From: Hydrogenophaga sp040372165
Lineage (GTDB): Bacteria; Pseudomonadota; Gammaproteobacteria; Burkholderiales; Burkholderiaceae_C
Assembly: GCF_040372165.1 (NCBI RefSeq)
Contig: NZ_BAABWG010000001.1
Coordinates: 434,001-498,000 of the forward strand
Direction of reading: 5' to 3'
Length of the DNA: 64,000 nt
In this document: positions 8,550-17,155 of the stretch, in pieces
Numbering within the stretch: the stretch's first letter is position 1
Layout: each line of letters begins with the position of its first letter
Translations under genes and position numbers: made by a program
The notes under the pieces: generated by a model
What the model was told of the DNA's origin: nothing
Databases searched by the model: none
The model's input: only the letters and a program-made list of their open reading frames with translations

Positions 8550-11209
8550 TCGTTGTCACCACCTTCCGCTGACGCGTCGCCATCGGTGCCTTCGGCTTCG
8601 TCGCTTTCCTCGGCATCGGGCACGGCCGCATCGTTCTCCACAATGCGCTGCAGGCCAGACAGCTCGGAGCCCTCGTCGAGCGCAATGAGCGTGACGCCCT
8701 GTGTGGCCCGCCCCATCTCACGGATCTCCGAGACACGGGTGCGCACCAGGACGCCTTTGTCCGTGATCAGCATGATCTCGTCGTCCGTGTGCACCAATGT
8801 GGCCCCGACAACCTTGCCGTTGCGCTCACTTTGCTGGATGGCAATCATGCCTTTCGTGCCACGACCATGGCGGGTGTACTCACCAATCGGCGTGCGCTTC
8901 CCATAGCCATTGATGGTGGCCGTCAGAACGCTCTGACTTTCATCTTCAGCCACCAGCAGCGCAATGACGTTCTGGCCATCTTCGAGCATCATGCCGCGCA
9001 CACCGCGCGCATTCCGACCCATCGGGCGAACGTCGTTCTCGGAGAAGCGCACGGCTTTACCGCCGTCGGAGAACAGCATGACGTCGTGCTCGCCGTCGGT
9101 GAGTGCTGCGCCGATGAGGTAGTCGCCCTCGTCAAGGCCAACAGCGATGATGCCCGCCTTGCGCGGATTGCTGAATTCGTTGAGTGCCGTCTTCTTGACC
9201 GTGCCGCCAGCGGTGGCCATGAAGACGAAATGATCCTCCGGGAAGCTGCGGAAATCGCCTGTCAGCGGCAACACCACGTTGATCTTCTCGCCGTCCTGCA
9301 GAGGGAACATGTTCACAATGGGGCGGCCACGGGAGTTGCGGGAGCCCGCAGGCACTTCCCAGACTTTCAGCCAGTACAACCGTCCACGGTTGGAGAAGCA
9401 CAGGATGTAGTCATGGGTGTTGGCGATGAACAGCTGGTCGATCCAGTCGTCTTCCTTGGTCTGTGTCGCCTGCTTGCCTCGGCCACCGCGCTTTTGCGAC
9501 CGGTACTCTGACAACGGCTGGCTCTTGATGTAGCCGCTGTGACTGAGGGTGACCACCATGTCGGTAGGCGTGATCAGGTCTTCGGTGGCAAGGTCTTGCG
9601 CGTTGTGCTCGATCTCGCTGCGCCGTGCGCCAAGTTTGGTCTGTCCAAACTCCTGTTTCACCGCTTCCAGTTCGCCGGAAATGATGGCGGAGACCCGTTC
9701 GGGCTTGGCCAGGATGTCGAGCAGATCTTCGATGTGAGACATCACATCCTTGTACTCGGCAACGATCTTGTCTTGTTCCAGTCCGGTCAGGCGCTGCAGA
9801 CGCATCTGCAGAATTTCCTGTGCCTGCGTTTCGGACAGGCGGTACAGGCCATCTGCCTGCATGCCAAAGTCGCGCTCAAGCCCTTCGGGGCGGTAGTCGT
9901 CCGCGTTGACGGTGCCACCGTCTTCCCTTGTGCGGGTGAGCATTTCGCGCACCAGCTTGCTGTCCCACCCACGAGCCATGAGCTCGGCCTTTGCCACCGG
10001 CGGGGTGGGGGACTCGCGAATGATGCGGATGAACTCGTCAATATTGGCCAGCGCAACTGCCAGGCCTTCCAGTACATGGCCTCGCTCGCGTGCCTTGCGC
10101 AGTTCGTAGACCGTGCGCCGGGTGACGACCTCACGCCGATGGTCGATGAAGACCTGAATCAGGTCCTTGAGGTTGCACAGGCGAGGCTGGCCGTCGACCA
10201 GCGCCACCATGTTCACGCCGAAGGTATCCTGGAGCTGCGTCTGCTTGTAGAGGTTGTTCAGCACCACCTCAGGCACTTCGCCGCGCTTGAGCTCGATGAC
10301 CAGGCGCATGCCCGACTTGTCGGACTCATCCTGGATGTGGCTGATACCCTCAATTTTCTTTTCATGGACCAGCTCGGCGATGCGCTCCTGCAAGGTCTTT
10401 TTGTTGACCTGATAGGGCAGCTCATCGACGATGATGGCTTCACGCTGGCCTTTGTCGATGGGCTCAAAGTGGCACTTGGCGCGCATCACAACCCGGCCGC
10501 GGCCGGTGCGGTAGGCGTCTTTGACACCTGAAATGCCGTAGATGATGCCTGCGGTAGGAAAGTCTGGCGCCGGAATGATCTCCATCAGTTCGTCGATGGA
10601 GGCGTCCGGGCTCTTGAGCATGTGAAGGCAGGCATCCACCACCTCATTGAGGTTGTGTGGCGGGATGTTGGTGGCCATGCCCACAGCAATACCGGCCGAC
10701 CCGTTGACCAGCAGGTTGGGCAAACGGGTGGGGAGCACCAGCGGCTCTTTTTCGCTGCCGTCGTAGTTGGGGCCGAAATCAACGGTCTCCTTCTCTATGT
10801 CCGCCAGCATCTCATGGGCAATCTTGGCCAGGCGGATTTCGGTATATCGCATGGCCGCGGCGTTGTCGCCGTCCACGGACCCGAAATTACCTTGTCCGTC
10901 GACCAGCATGTGGCGCAGGGAGAAGTCCTGGGCCATGCGCACGATGGTGTCGTACACAGCGGAATCACCGTGCGGGTGGTATTTACCGATCACGTCACCG
11001 ACGATACGTGCAGACTTTTTGTATGCACGGTTCCAGTCGTTGTTGAGTTCGTGCATCGCATAAAGCACCCTTCGGTGGACGGGCTTGAGGCCGTCCCGGG
11101 CGTCAGGCAGGGCGCGCCCGACGATCACGCTCATGGCGTAGTCAAGGTAGCTGCGGCGCATCTCCTCTTCAAGGCTGATGGGCAGTGTCTCTTTTGCGAA
11201 CTCGGTCAT
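8546..11209 (-). CDS. gyrA: DNA gyrase subunit A
   Basis: 887-residue topoisomerase IIA subunit. The catalytic tyrosine is Tyr122 in AAAMRYTE. The quinolone-resistance region reads GKYHPHGDSAVYDTIV with Ser83 and Asp87, the unmutated residues in E. coli numbering. The C-terminal half carries beta-pinwheel repeats including the GyrA box QKRGGRGK. Gyrase introduces negative supercoils with GyrB, which is not in the window. The tail after about residue 860 is acidic (ESDEAEGTDGD). It is the first gene of the minus-strand block; a 290-bp spacer separates it from the divergent OmpA gene. Confidence 0.98.
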   Translation of the reverse strand: MTEFAKETLPISLEEEMRRSYLDYAMSVIVGRALPDARDGLKPVHRRVLYAMHELNNDWNRAYKKSARIVGDVIGKYHPHGDSAVYDTIVRMAQDFSLRHMLVDGQGNFGSVDGDNAAAMRYTEIRLAKIAHEMLADIEKETVDFGPNYDGSEKEPLVLPTRLPNLLVNGSAGIAVGMATNIPPHNLNEVVDACLHMLKSPDASIDELMEIIPAPDFPTAGIIYGISGVKDAYRTGRGRVVMRAKCHFEPIDKGQREAIIVDELPYQVNKKTLQERIAELVHEKKIEGISHIQDESDKSGMRLVIELKRGEVPEVVLNNLYKQTQLQDTFGVNMVALVDGQPRLCNLKDLIQVFIDHRREVVTRRTVYELRKARERGHVLEGLAVALANIDEFIRIIRESPTPPVAKAELMARGWDSKLVREMLTRTREDGGTVNADDYRPEGLERDFGMQADGLYRLSETQAQEILQMRLQRLTGLEQDKIVAEYKDVMSHIEDLLDILAKPERVSAIISGELEAVKQEFGQTKLGARRSEIEHNAQDLATEDLITPTDMVVTLSHSGYIKSQPLSEYRSQKRGGRGKQATQTKEDDWIDQLFIANTHDYILCFSNRGRLYWLKVWEVPAGSRNSRGRPIVNMFPLQDGEKINVVLPLTGDFRSFPEDHFVFMATAGGTVKKTALNEFSNPRKAGIIAVGLDEGDYLIGAALTDGEHDVMLFSDGGKAVRFSENDVRPMGRNARGVRGMMLEDGQNVIALLVAEDESQSVLTATINGYGKRTPIGEYTRHGRGTKGMIAIQQSERNGKVVGATLVHTDDEIMLITDKGVLVRTRVSEIREMGRATQGVTLIALDEGSELSGLQRIVENDAAVPDAEESDEAEGTDGDASAEGGDNE

Positions 11210-11499
11210 GGATGCTGGGAGCCTCGGTTTGCCATTGGCGCAACCCGGGCTTTAGTCGACATGAAAACCTTGCATTTTAGTCTGTTGTTCGAGGTCCATA
11301 TCCCGGCGAGCTCCTGATGGAAGACGGTCGGCAATCGCAAGGGTTAACCCGCACTTTTAGTAAGGGTGATGACAATTTGCGACATTCAAAAGTTCAAATC
11401 CTTGTGGCACAATGTTTGTAACGTTATTGGGGCGAGGGTCGCTTCAAACGTCTGTTTGGTTGGTATTTAGGCCGTTTTCGGCTGTCCAAGAGGAAATCC

Positions 11500-12129
11500 A
11501 TGAAGAATCTCAACAAAGTGGCAATGCTGGTGGCAGCTGCGGCCATGGCAACTGCAGCAAGCGCACAGTCCGTCGACAACTGGCGCAACGGTACTTCCGA
11601 GTTGGTGTGGAAGAACGGCACCAGCGAATTGTGCTGGCGCAACAGCGCTTGGACGCCTGCTACGGCCGCTGCCGACTGCGATGGCGCCATTGCTCCCGCT
11701 GCTCCTGCCGCTGCTCCTGCAGCAGCCCCCGCTGCCGCTGCCCCTGCCGCTGCGCCCGCTGAAGCCGCACCCACCAAGGTGACCTACGCAGCCGACGCAT
11801 TCTTCGATTTCGACAAGTCCGTGGTCAAGCCTGCTGGCAAGGCCCGCTTGGACGATCTGGTTTCCAAGGTTGCCGACATCGAGCTGGAAGTGGTGATCGC
11901 TGTGGGTCACACCGACTCCATCGGTTCCGCCAAGTACAACCAGGCACTGTCGGTTCGTCGTGCAGAAGCTGTGAAGGCTTACCTGGTGAGCAAGGGCATC
12001 GATGCAGCCCGCGTGTACACCGAAGGCAAGGGTCTGACCCAGCCTGTGGCTGACAACAAGACGCGTGCTGGCCGTGCCAAGAACCGTCGCGTTGAAGTCG
12101 AAGTCGTGGGCACCCGCGCTGCTCAGTGA
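11500..12129 (+). CDS. OmpA-family outer-membrane protein, copy 1
   Basis: 209 residues. A signal peptide (MKNLNKVAMLVAAAAMATAASA) is followed by a short N-terminal region holding an imperfect repeat, NGTSELVWK and NGTSELCWR, and two cysteines. An Ala/Pro linker comes next (about residues 65-90). A peptidoglycan-binding OmpA C-terminal domain then runs from FFDFDKSVVKPAGKA to KNRRVEVEV. There is no eight-stranded beta-barrel of the E. coli OmpA kind, so it is a periplasmic or outer-membrane-tethered peptidoglycan binder. RBS AGAGGAAA precedes the ATG. A strong terminator follows. Copy 2 lies 411 bp downstream. Confidence 0.9.
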   Translation: MKNLNKVAMLVAAAAMATAASAQSVDNWRNGTSELVWKNGTSELCWRNSAWTPATAAADCDGAIAPAAPAAAPAAAPAAAAPAAAPAEAAPTKVTYAADAFFDFDKSVVKPAGKARLDDLVSKVADIELEVVIAVGHTDSIGSAKYNQALSVRRAEAVKAYLVSKGIDAARVYTEGKGLTQPVADNKTRAGRAKNRRVEVEVVGTRAAQ

Positions 12130-12148
12130 GTCCGGCCTTCAGGCAAAG

Positions 12149-12175
12149 AAACCGCGCTTCGGCGCGGTTTTTTTT
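12149..12175 (+). terminator. Intrinsic terminator after the first OmpA gene
   Basis: ACCGCGC at 12151-12157, UUCG-type tetraloop, GCGCGGT at 12162-12168, then seven or more T residues. This is a textbook rho-independent terminator. Confidence 0.9.
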
Positions 12176-12359
12176 CGCCTGGAGGGAAGGTGTGTATCAA
12201 ATAGACCACGAGTGCTGGCCGCCAGAGGGGTCGAGATGACGTGGTCCTGGTTCAGTTGGGCGTGCTGGAAAGCCCCAGAGATTGGCGCGAATCAGTCTGT
12301 TGAGGCAATTGGATGCTTTTGAAGCTTCTGGTATCGATTTGAGTGGGACAGACCGAACC

Positions 12360-12448
12360 ATTTGACGTCAAATTGGGCGGTTGTCCTACATCAGCGCACG
12401 GCGGATGCCGATTCCGCCGTGTTCGGTGCCTCAATAGACTGAAGTCAT
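12360..12448 (+). promoter_or_regulatory. Regulatory region of second OmpA gene: TGT-N3-ACA box with GTCAT
   Basis: The 411-bp gap between the OmpA genes contains several elements. A perfect 14-bp palindrome ATTTGACGTCAAAT lies at 12360-12373. TGTCCTACA lies at 12382-12390. A perfect 9-bp hairpin follows at 12397-12421 (CACGGCGGA, 7-nt loop, TCCGCCGTG). Then TAGACTGAAGTCAT lies at 12435-12448, beginning 44 nt after the box; TAGACT could be a -10 element. The same box, spacing and GTCAT recur at 16768 and 43042. Function as a promoter is inference from this recurrence. Confidence 0.5.
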
Positions 12449-12540
12449 TCGAGGTGCAGAGGTTGGAGGCTCAACCTGATGCCATCGAGTCAATCAGCAA
12501 CCGCTCCCAGGAGGGAGTTCTTCGAGAGGAAAAGACCACC

Positions 12541-13179
12541 ATGAAAAAAAGCAAACTGAGCAAGATCGCCCTTACCGTGGCCTTCACGACGCTGGCCGGT
12601 GCCGCCAGCGCCCAGGCGGTAGACAACTGGACCAATGGCACTTCGGAGCTGATCTGGAAAAACGGGGCAGGCGATCTATGCTGGAGGAACAGCTTCTGGA
12701 CCCCGGCGACAGCTGCGGCAGACTGTGATGGCGCTTTGAAAGCGGCGGAGCCGGCACCTGCGCCAGCGGCGGCTGCACCGGCACCTGCACCGGCACCGGC
12801 GCCCGCACCAGCTCCAGCGGCCAAGACCATGAATTTCTCGGCCGAGACGTATTTCGATTTTGACAAGTCGGTCCTCAAGCCAGCGGGCAAGGCAGCACTC
12901 GATAGCTTGGTCTCCGATCTGGGCAAGGTGGACGTGGAGACCATCATTGCCGTGGGGCACACCGATGCCATTGGTTCAAACGACTACAACCAGGCCCTGT
13001 CCATTCGCCGTGTCGAATCGGTCAAGGCTTATCTGGTGAGCAAGGGCGTGCCAGCCGACCAGATCGTGACGGAAGGGCGCGGTGAGAGCGAGCCGGTCGC
13101 TTCCAACAAGACGCGAGAGGGCAGGGCAAAGAACCGGCGCGTGGAAATCGAGGTGGTGGGCACCGCCAAGCCGATGTAA
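12541..13179 (+). CDS. OmpA-family outer-membrane protein, copy 2
   Basis: 212 residues with the same plan as copy 1: signal peptide ending AGAASAQ, the DNWTNGTSELIWKNG region with two cysteines, an Ala/Pro linker (PAPAPAPAPAP), and an OmpA C-terminal domain from YFDFDKSVLKPAGKA to KNRRVEIEV. I took the ATG at 12541, preceded by GAGAGGAAAAG, because it gives a clean signal peptide; the open frame extends far upstream without support. The two copies are clearly paralogous and probably arose by tandem duplication, but have different upstream regions. That suggests separate conditions of expression. Its own terminator follows at 13216. Confidence 0.9.
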   Translation: MKKSKLSKIALTVAFTTLAGAASAQAVDNWTNGTSELIWKNGAGDLCWRNSFWTPATAAADCDGALKAAEPAPAPAAAAPAPAPAPAPAPAPAAKTMNFSAETYFDFDKSVLKPAGKAALDSLVSDLGKVDVETIIAVGHTDAIGSNDYNQALSIRRVESVKAYLVSKGVPADQIVTEGRGESEPVASNKTREGRAKNRRVEIEVVGTAKPM

Positions 13180-13215
13180 ACATCGCCTCGTGGGCTGATA
13201 CAGCCCGCCCGGGAG

Positions 13216-13247
13216 CGCCATGGCCTGCTATTGGTCATGGCGTTTTT
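13216..13247 (+). terminator. Intrinsic terminator after the second OmpA gene
   Basis: CGCCATG (13216-13222) pairs with CATGGCG (13236-13242), extended inward by three more pairs, and is followed by TTTTTC. It ends just before ubiG. Confidence 0.8.
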
Positions 13248-13291
13248 CTTTGTCCGGACCCAGCGGACAGGAGGCGGGCGATAATGCTCGG

Positions 13292-14008
13292 ATGATGGAA
13301 TCGAAAGTCAACGCTGATCCGGCCGAACTGGCCAAATTTTCGGACCTGGCTCACCGTTGGTGGGACCCGGAGAGCGAGTTCAAGCCGCTGCATCAGATCA
13401 ACCCCTTGCGCCTGGACTGGATTGATGCCCAAGCGTCTCTGGCTGGCAAGAAGGTTCTCGATATCGGCTGCGGGGGTGGCATTCTTTCCGACTCCATGGC
13501 GCGAAAGGGAGCGGAAGTGACAGGCATTGATCTGGCGACCAAGGCGTTGCGCGTGGCGCAACTTCACGCCATGGAAGCCCGGACGCCAAACATCACGTTC
13601 CGGGAAATCAGCGCCGAGGCCATGGCCGACGAGGCGCCAGCCAGTTTCGATGTGGTGACCTGTATGGAAATGCTGGAGCATGTGCCAGACCCGGCATCCA
13701 TCGTCTCGGCCTGTGCCCGGCTGGTCAAACCTGGTGGCTGGGTGTTTTTCTCCACCATCAATCGAAACGCCAAGGCGTTTCTGTTGGCCATTGTGGGGGC
13801 TGAATACGTGTTGCAGATGTTGCCGAAAGGCACGCATGAGTACGCCAAACTGATTCGCCCGGCGGAGTTGGCAGGTTTTTGCCGTCAGGCTGATCTTGAG
13901 CTGCAGCAGACCCGGGGTATGGAGCACAATCCGCTGACCGGGCGCTACTGGCTCAGCGGAGACACCAGCGTGAACTACCTGATCTCTACCCGCAAACCGG
14001 CCGGGTAA
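13292..14008 (+). CDS. ubiG: Ubiquinone O-methyltransferase
   Basis: 238-residue class I methyltransferase. The N terminus ADPAELAKFSDLAHRWWDPESEFKPLH is the diagnostic UbiG opening. The SAM-binding motif is VLDIGCGGGILSDSMA. Further conserved segments are MEMLEHVPDP and FFSTINRN. It performs both O-methylations of the ubiquinone ring. Two ATGs are adjacent (13292 and 13295); either is possible. The gph gene follows after 12 bp; ubiG-gph is a common pair in this group. Confidence 0.95.
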   Translation: MMESKVNADPAELAKFSDLAHRWWDPESEFKPLHQINPLRLDWIDAQASLAGKKVLDIGCGGGILSDSMARKGAEVTGIDLATKALRVAQLHAMEARTPNITFREISAEAMADEAPASFDVVTCMEMLEHVPDPASIVSACARLVKPGGWVFFSTINRNAKAFLLAIVGAEYVLQMLPKGTHEYAKLIRPAELAGFCRQADLELQQTRGMEHNPLTGRYWLSGDTSVNYLISTRKPAG

Positions 14009-14020
14009 GTTGGCGCGACC

Positions 14021-14683
14021 ATGTTCAGGTTTGCCGCTGTGCTTTTCGATCTGGATGGGACACTGATCGACAGTGCTCCTGATCTCGCAGCTGCCGCCGA
14101 ACGAATGCGGTTGCGGCGAGGTTTGCCGCCCATGTCACTGGAGCGCTATCGCCCTTGGGCGGGGGCGGGTGCCCGAGGCATGCTGCGTGTCGGATTTGAG
14201 CTTTCCCCGGAAGACGAAGGCTTCTTGGCTCTGCGCGAGGAGTTCTTTGAGGAGTACCAGCAAGGGCTTCTTGATCAGACCAGTCCATTTGACGGGGTGC
14301 CGGACCTGATCGCGCAACTGGTGTCAGCGGGTATTCCGTGGGGCGTGGTCACGAACAAGGCCGAGAGGTTCACTCACCCTTTGCTGGCCGGCTTGCCCCT
14401 GTTCGCAACTGCAGGAGCGGTGGTGTGCGGTGATACGACGCCCCATCCCAAACCGCACCCGGAGCCTCTGTATGAAGCCGCCAGACGTGTGGGGGCATCC
14501 CCTGAGCGCTGTGTCTATGTCGGGGACGACGAACGTGACGTGGTGGCTGGCAATGCTGCCGGCATGACGACGCTGGTGGCGAACTACGGATATCTGGGGG
14601 CCCACAAGCATCCTCACGAGTGGGGGGGCGATGCCATCGCAGATTCTCCAGAGCAGGTCTTGAAATGGCTGCAATTGCCCTAA
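14021..14683 (+). CDS. gph: Phosphoglycolate phosphatase-type HAD hydrolase
   Basis: 220-residue haloacid dehalogenase-family phosphatase. Motif I is FDLDGTLIDSAPDL with the nucleophilic Asp. The motif II threonine lies in GVVTNK, and motif III/IV is YVGDDERDVVAGNAAGM. The cap insert is typical of Gph, which clears 2-phosphoglycolate produced by DNA repair. In this position after ubiG it could instead be a sugar-phosphate phosphatase such as MupP; the sequence does not exclude that. The end of the gene overlaps the ssrA promoter. Confidence 0.85.
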   Translation: MFRFAAVLFDLDGTLIDSAPDLAAAAERMRLRRGLPPMSLERYRPWAGAGARGMLRVGFELSPEDEGFLALREEFFEEYQQGLLDQTSPFDGVPDLIAQLVSAGIPWGVVTNKAERFTHPLLAGLPLFATAGAVVCGDTTPHPKPHPEPLYEAARRVGASPERCVYVGDDERDVVAGNAAGMTTLVANYGYLGAHKHPHEWGGDAIADSPEQVLKWLQLP

Positions 14684-14686
14684 AAT
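14660..14686 (+). promoter_or_regulatory. Putative sigma-70 promoter of ssrA inside the end of gph
   Basis: TTGAAA at 14660-14665 and TAAAAT at 14681-14686 with a 15-bp spacer, ten bases before the mature tmRNA 5' end. The -10 element includes the gph stop codon. The short spacer and the likely 5' processing of the RNA leave some doubt. Confidence 0.45.
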
Positions 14687-14696
14687 AGTCTTCACT

Positions 14697-15074
14697 GGGG
14701 CTGCATTGGTTTCGACGTGGGTTCGGGCACGCAGCAGGGCATGTCGAGGTTCTGTCACCTCGTTAAACCGCAGAAAAAAAACTAACTGCAAACGACGAAC
14801 GTTTCGCACTCGCCGCTTAATCCGGTGAGCCTTGCAACAGCACGCTGGTAGGCTGGGCAAGGGCGGCCGCAAGGCCGTCCCGGCTGCAAGGTAATTTTTA
14901 TCAGCTGGCTTCGTATCGGGTACCTTGATGCGGGGCGAGATTCAAGGGTACTGGCTGGTGGTGTAGCGTGTCGCTGCGCGACATCACGGGTGAGACTCAA
15001 TTCAGACGACTAAACATGTAGAACTGCGCGAAGAAGGCTTGCGGACGGGGGTTCAAATCCCCCCAGCTCCACCA
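14697..15074 (+). ncRNA. ssrA: tmRNA (SsrA)
   Basis: The 5' end GGGGCTGCATTGGTTTCGACG and the 3' end ...CAGCTCCACCA form the alanine tRNA-like acceptor stem with a third-position G-U pair, and TTCAAATCCC is the T loop. The 378-nt span includes an internal tag reading frame: after a resume GCA at 14788, the codons give ANDERFALAA and stop with TAA at 14818-14820. tmRNA rescues stalled ribosomes and tags the nascent chain for ClpXP and other proteases. The tag ends in the usual ALAA degron. CCA is encoded. Confidence 0.98.
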
Positions 15075-15086
15075 CTACACCATCCA

Positions 15087-15122
15087 AAGGCTGTCAAGGA
15101 AGTATCCTTGACAGCCTTTTTT
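15087..15122 (+). terminator. Intrinsic terminator of ssrA
   Basis: A perfect 14-bp stem, AAGGCTGTCAAGGA (15087-15100) with its complement (15105-15118), encloses a 4-nt loop and is followed by a T run. Confidence 0.93.
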
Positions 15123-15490
15123 CCTGACGCGTCTTCGCTGATGGAGAGCTCAGCGATCAGTTACCCTTTTGCCGACAGCAACATTTGCATTGCTTTTGCT
15201 GCGGCTGGCACTTTTGTGGGTCAATGGACGTCGCCTGGAGCGCACCTCCGGGCAGAGTCGTGCTGAGACAATGCCGATGCGGAAGCTGATGTTCGAGATC
15301 AAGTTCTTTGACTTTGAGCACCTGTCACCATGGCGTTGACGATTTACGAAGGGGTGTGTGGCTTGGTTGATGGTCAGCTCTCAGGCGTCCGAGTCGTCCG
15401 CTCGCCCCCGAGGACGTTGGCGACCATGGGCAGTGCTTGTGCACGACCGGATGTCACTCTGGACACCGCAGATTCACAAGGGAGTTGAAC
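15123..15490. other. Non-coding gap between ssrA terminator and MFS gene
   Basis: About 370 bp. A 52-codon ATG frame at 15330-15488 has no ribosome-binding sequence and no recognisable features. I see no RNA gene or repeat. It presumably holds the promoter of the MFS gene, but I cannot point to one. Confidence 0.5.
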
Positions 15491-16687
15491 ATGTCAGGGC
15501 ATATGAATCGATTGCGCGTGCTGCCCAAGAGCATATGGGTGCTGGGCTTTGTCAGCATGCTCATGGATATCTCTTCCGAGATGATCCACAGCCTTCTTCC
15601 ACTGTTCATGGTGGCTGTGCTGGGAACCAGCGCCACCGTGGTCGGCATCATTGAAGGATTGGCGGAGGCCACAGCACTGATCGTCAAGGTTTTCTCCGGT
15701 GTGCTCAGTGACATGCTTGGGCGTCGAAAATGGTTGGCTGTGGCTGGTTACGGGTTGGGCGCACTGACCAAGCCACTGTTCGCTGTTGCGGGAACCGCTG
15801 GCGTGGTTCTTTCGGCCCGGCTGATCGACAGGGTGGGCAAGGGCATTCGCGGCGCCCCACGAGATGCGTTGGTGGCGGACGTCACGCCGCCGGCGATGCG
15901 AGGAGCTGCCTACGGACTTCGGCAGTCTCTGGACACGGTGGGTGCGTTTGCGGGGCCGCTGCTGGCTGTGGTGCTGATGCTATTGACAGCGGATGACTTC
16001 AGGGCAGTGTTCTGGGTGGCGGTGGTGCCGGGCTTTCTGGCGGTTGCGCTGCTGATCTGGGGTGTTCGCGAGCCTGCCGCAAGGCCTGAGAAGCCAAGAG
16101 AGTTCCCACTTCGCTGGCGTTCGCTCAAGCGCCTTGGCGCACCCTTCTGGCAGGTGGTGATCATTGGCGCCGTGTTTTCATTGGCGCGCTTCAGTGAGGC
16201 GTTTCTGGTCCTGCGAGCGGAGCAGCTCGGGCTGGGTCTGGCCTGGGCACCGGTGGTGATGGTGGTGATGAATGTGACCTTCGCCCTGAGCGCTTATCCA
16301 TCTGGCGCAATGTCCGACCGGATGGACCGCCGCTACCTGCTGGCAGCCGGATGTGCGGTGCTTGTGGTGGCCGATGTGGTGCTGGCCGTTGCAGGGCATT
16401 GGACTTGGGTGGTCGTCGGCGTGGCGCTCTGGGGCCTTCACATGGGCTTGACGCAAGGGCTGCTGGCCGCTTGGGTCGCCGACGTGGCGCCGAGCGAACT
16501 GCGTGGCACCGCATTCGGGACGTTCAACCTTGCCTGCGGACTTGCATTGCTGGTCAGCAGCATCGCTGCCGGTGTTGCCTGGGACGTGCTGGGATCAGCC
16601 TGGACGTTCTGGCTTGGCGCCTGCCTGGCTGGCTTGAGTATTGCTGTTTCGCTGAGCATCAGAGGAAACACAGGCACAGCGAGCTGA
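15491..16687 (+). CDS. MFS transporter
   Basis: 398 residues with about twelve hydrophobic helices. The ATG at 15491 follows AAGGGAG at good distance; the open frame starts further upstream without an RBS. The loop 2-3 motif is GVLSDMLGRRKWL. A conserved DRVGKGIRGAPRDALVAD segment in the fourth-helix region is characteristic of a subgroup of bacterial MFS permeases of unknown substrate. A second loop motif GAMSDRMDRRYLL lies in the C-terminal half. It stands alone between ssrA and the envelope-stress island, so context gives no substrate. A drug or small organic acid exporter is possible, not demonstrated. Confidence 0.85.
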   Translation: MSGHMNRLRVLPKSIWVLGFVSMLMDISSEMIHSLLPLFMVAVLGTSATVVGIIEGLAEATALIVKVFSGVLSDMLGRRKWLAVAGYGLGALTKPLFAVAGTAGVVLSARLIDRVGKGIRGAPRDALVADVTPPAMRGAAYGLRQSLDTVGAFAGPLLAVVLMLLTADDFRAVFWVAVVPGFLAVALLIWGVREPAARPEKPREFPLRWRSLKRLGAPFWQVVIIGAVFSLARFSEAFLVLRAEQLGLGLAWAPVVMVVMNVTFALSAYPSGAMSDRMDRRYLLAAGCAVLVVADVVLAVAGHWTWVVVGVALWGLHMGLTQGLLAAWVADVAPSELRGTAFGTFNLACGLALLVSSIAAGVAWDVLGSAWTFWLGACLAGLSIAVSLSIRGNTGTAS

Positions 16688-16767
16688 AGCCGCGAAGTTG
16701 CGTCGCGTCTGCAGAGTGCGCGGCCTGAACTTGCCCAGCGGTCGCTGTCCTTTGCGGATCGAGGCCT

Positions 16768-16834
16768 TGTCCTACAGGCTGTTGTGGTCCCGGCCGATGC
16801 GACGGGGCCCCTTCCATTTCTACAGTTGAGTCAT
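16768..16834 (+). promoter_or_regulatory. TGT-N3-ACA box and GTCAT block upstream of first DUF1328 gene
   Basis: TGTCCTACA at 16768-16776, a 44-nt gap, then TACAGTTGAGTCAT at 16821-16834. Spacing and both elements match those before the second OmpA gene exactly. The block continues as TCATGGCCAG, shared with the region before the second DUF1328 gene. TACAGT may be a -10 hexamer; that would put the box near -61, a typical activator position. Regulatory role is inferred. Confidence 0.5.
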
Positions 16835-16882
16835 GGCCAGACGGTATGTCGGGCCACAAACCAACTCAGAAAGGAGTCAGCC

Positions 16883-17059
16883 ATGCTGAAGTGGGCATTG
16901 ATATTTGCGGTGGTTTCGCTGGTGGCCGGGATTCTGGGCTTTGGCGGCGTTGCCGCCGGCGCTGCCGGTATCGCCAAGTTCTTGTTCGTACTTTTCCTGA
17001 TCGCGTTCCTGGTGGTTATCACGCTTGCCATTCTTGGTGTTGGCGCCCTCAAGCAATGA
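16883..17059 (+). CDS. DUF1328 small membrane protein, copy 1
   Basis: 58 residues, two hydrophobic helices separated by a glycine-rich turn: LKWALIFAVVSLVAGILGFGGVAAGAAGIAKFLFVLFLIAFLVV. The GFGGxAAGAAGIAKxLF core is the DUF1328 (YtjA) signature. The ATG at 16883 has AAGGAG eight bases upstream. Function is unknown in the family; members are small, hydrophobic and often near envelope-stress genes, as here. A paralogue lies at 20347 with nearly the same leader. It was possibly duplicated with its promoter. Confidence 0.88.
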   Translation: MLKWALIFAVVSLVAGILGFGGVAAGAAGIAKFLFVLFLIAFLVVITLAILGVGALKQ

Positions 17060-17155
17060 CGCAGAAAGGCCGTATGCCTTCCGGCGAGGAACCGCGCTTT
17101 CACCGCTGAGCTTCCCCTTTACCGTCCCCTTTTTCACATTCCAAGGAGAGAAATC

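Noticed and set aside
7425..8906. 493-codon plus-strand frame across serC and the end of gyrA
   Set aside because: It runs through two clear minus-strand genes and has no domain content of its own.
8546..11209. Quinolone-resistance allele of gyrA
   Set aside because: Ser83 and Asp87 are both the unmutated residues.
11403..11411. TGTGGCACA before the first OmpA gene as another member of the TGT-N3-ACA set
   Set aside because: It fits the half-sites but lacks GTCAT at the fixed 53-nt distance, so I left it out.
15330..15488. 52-codon frame before the MFS gene
   Set aside because: No ribosome-binding sequence, no hydrophobic or domain features, and it ends in the MFS RBS region.
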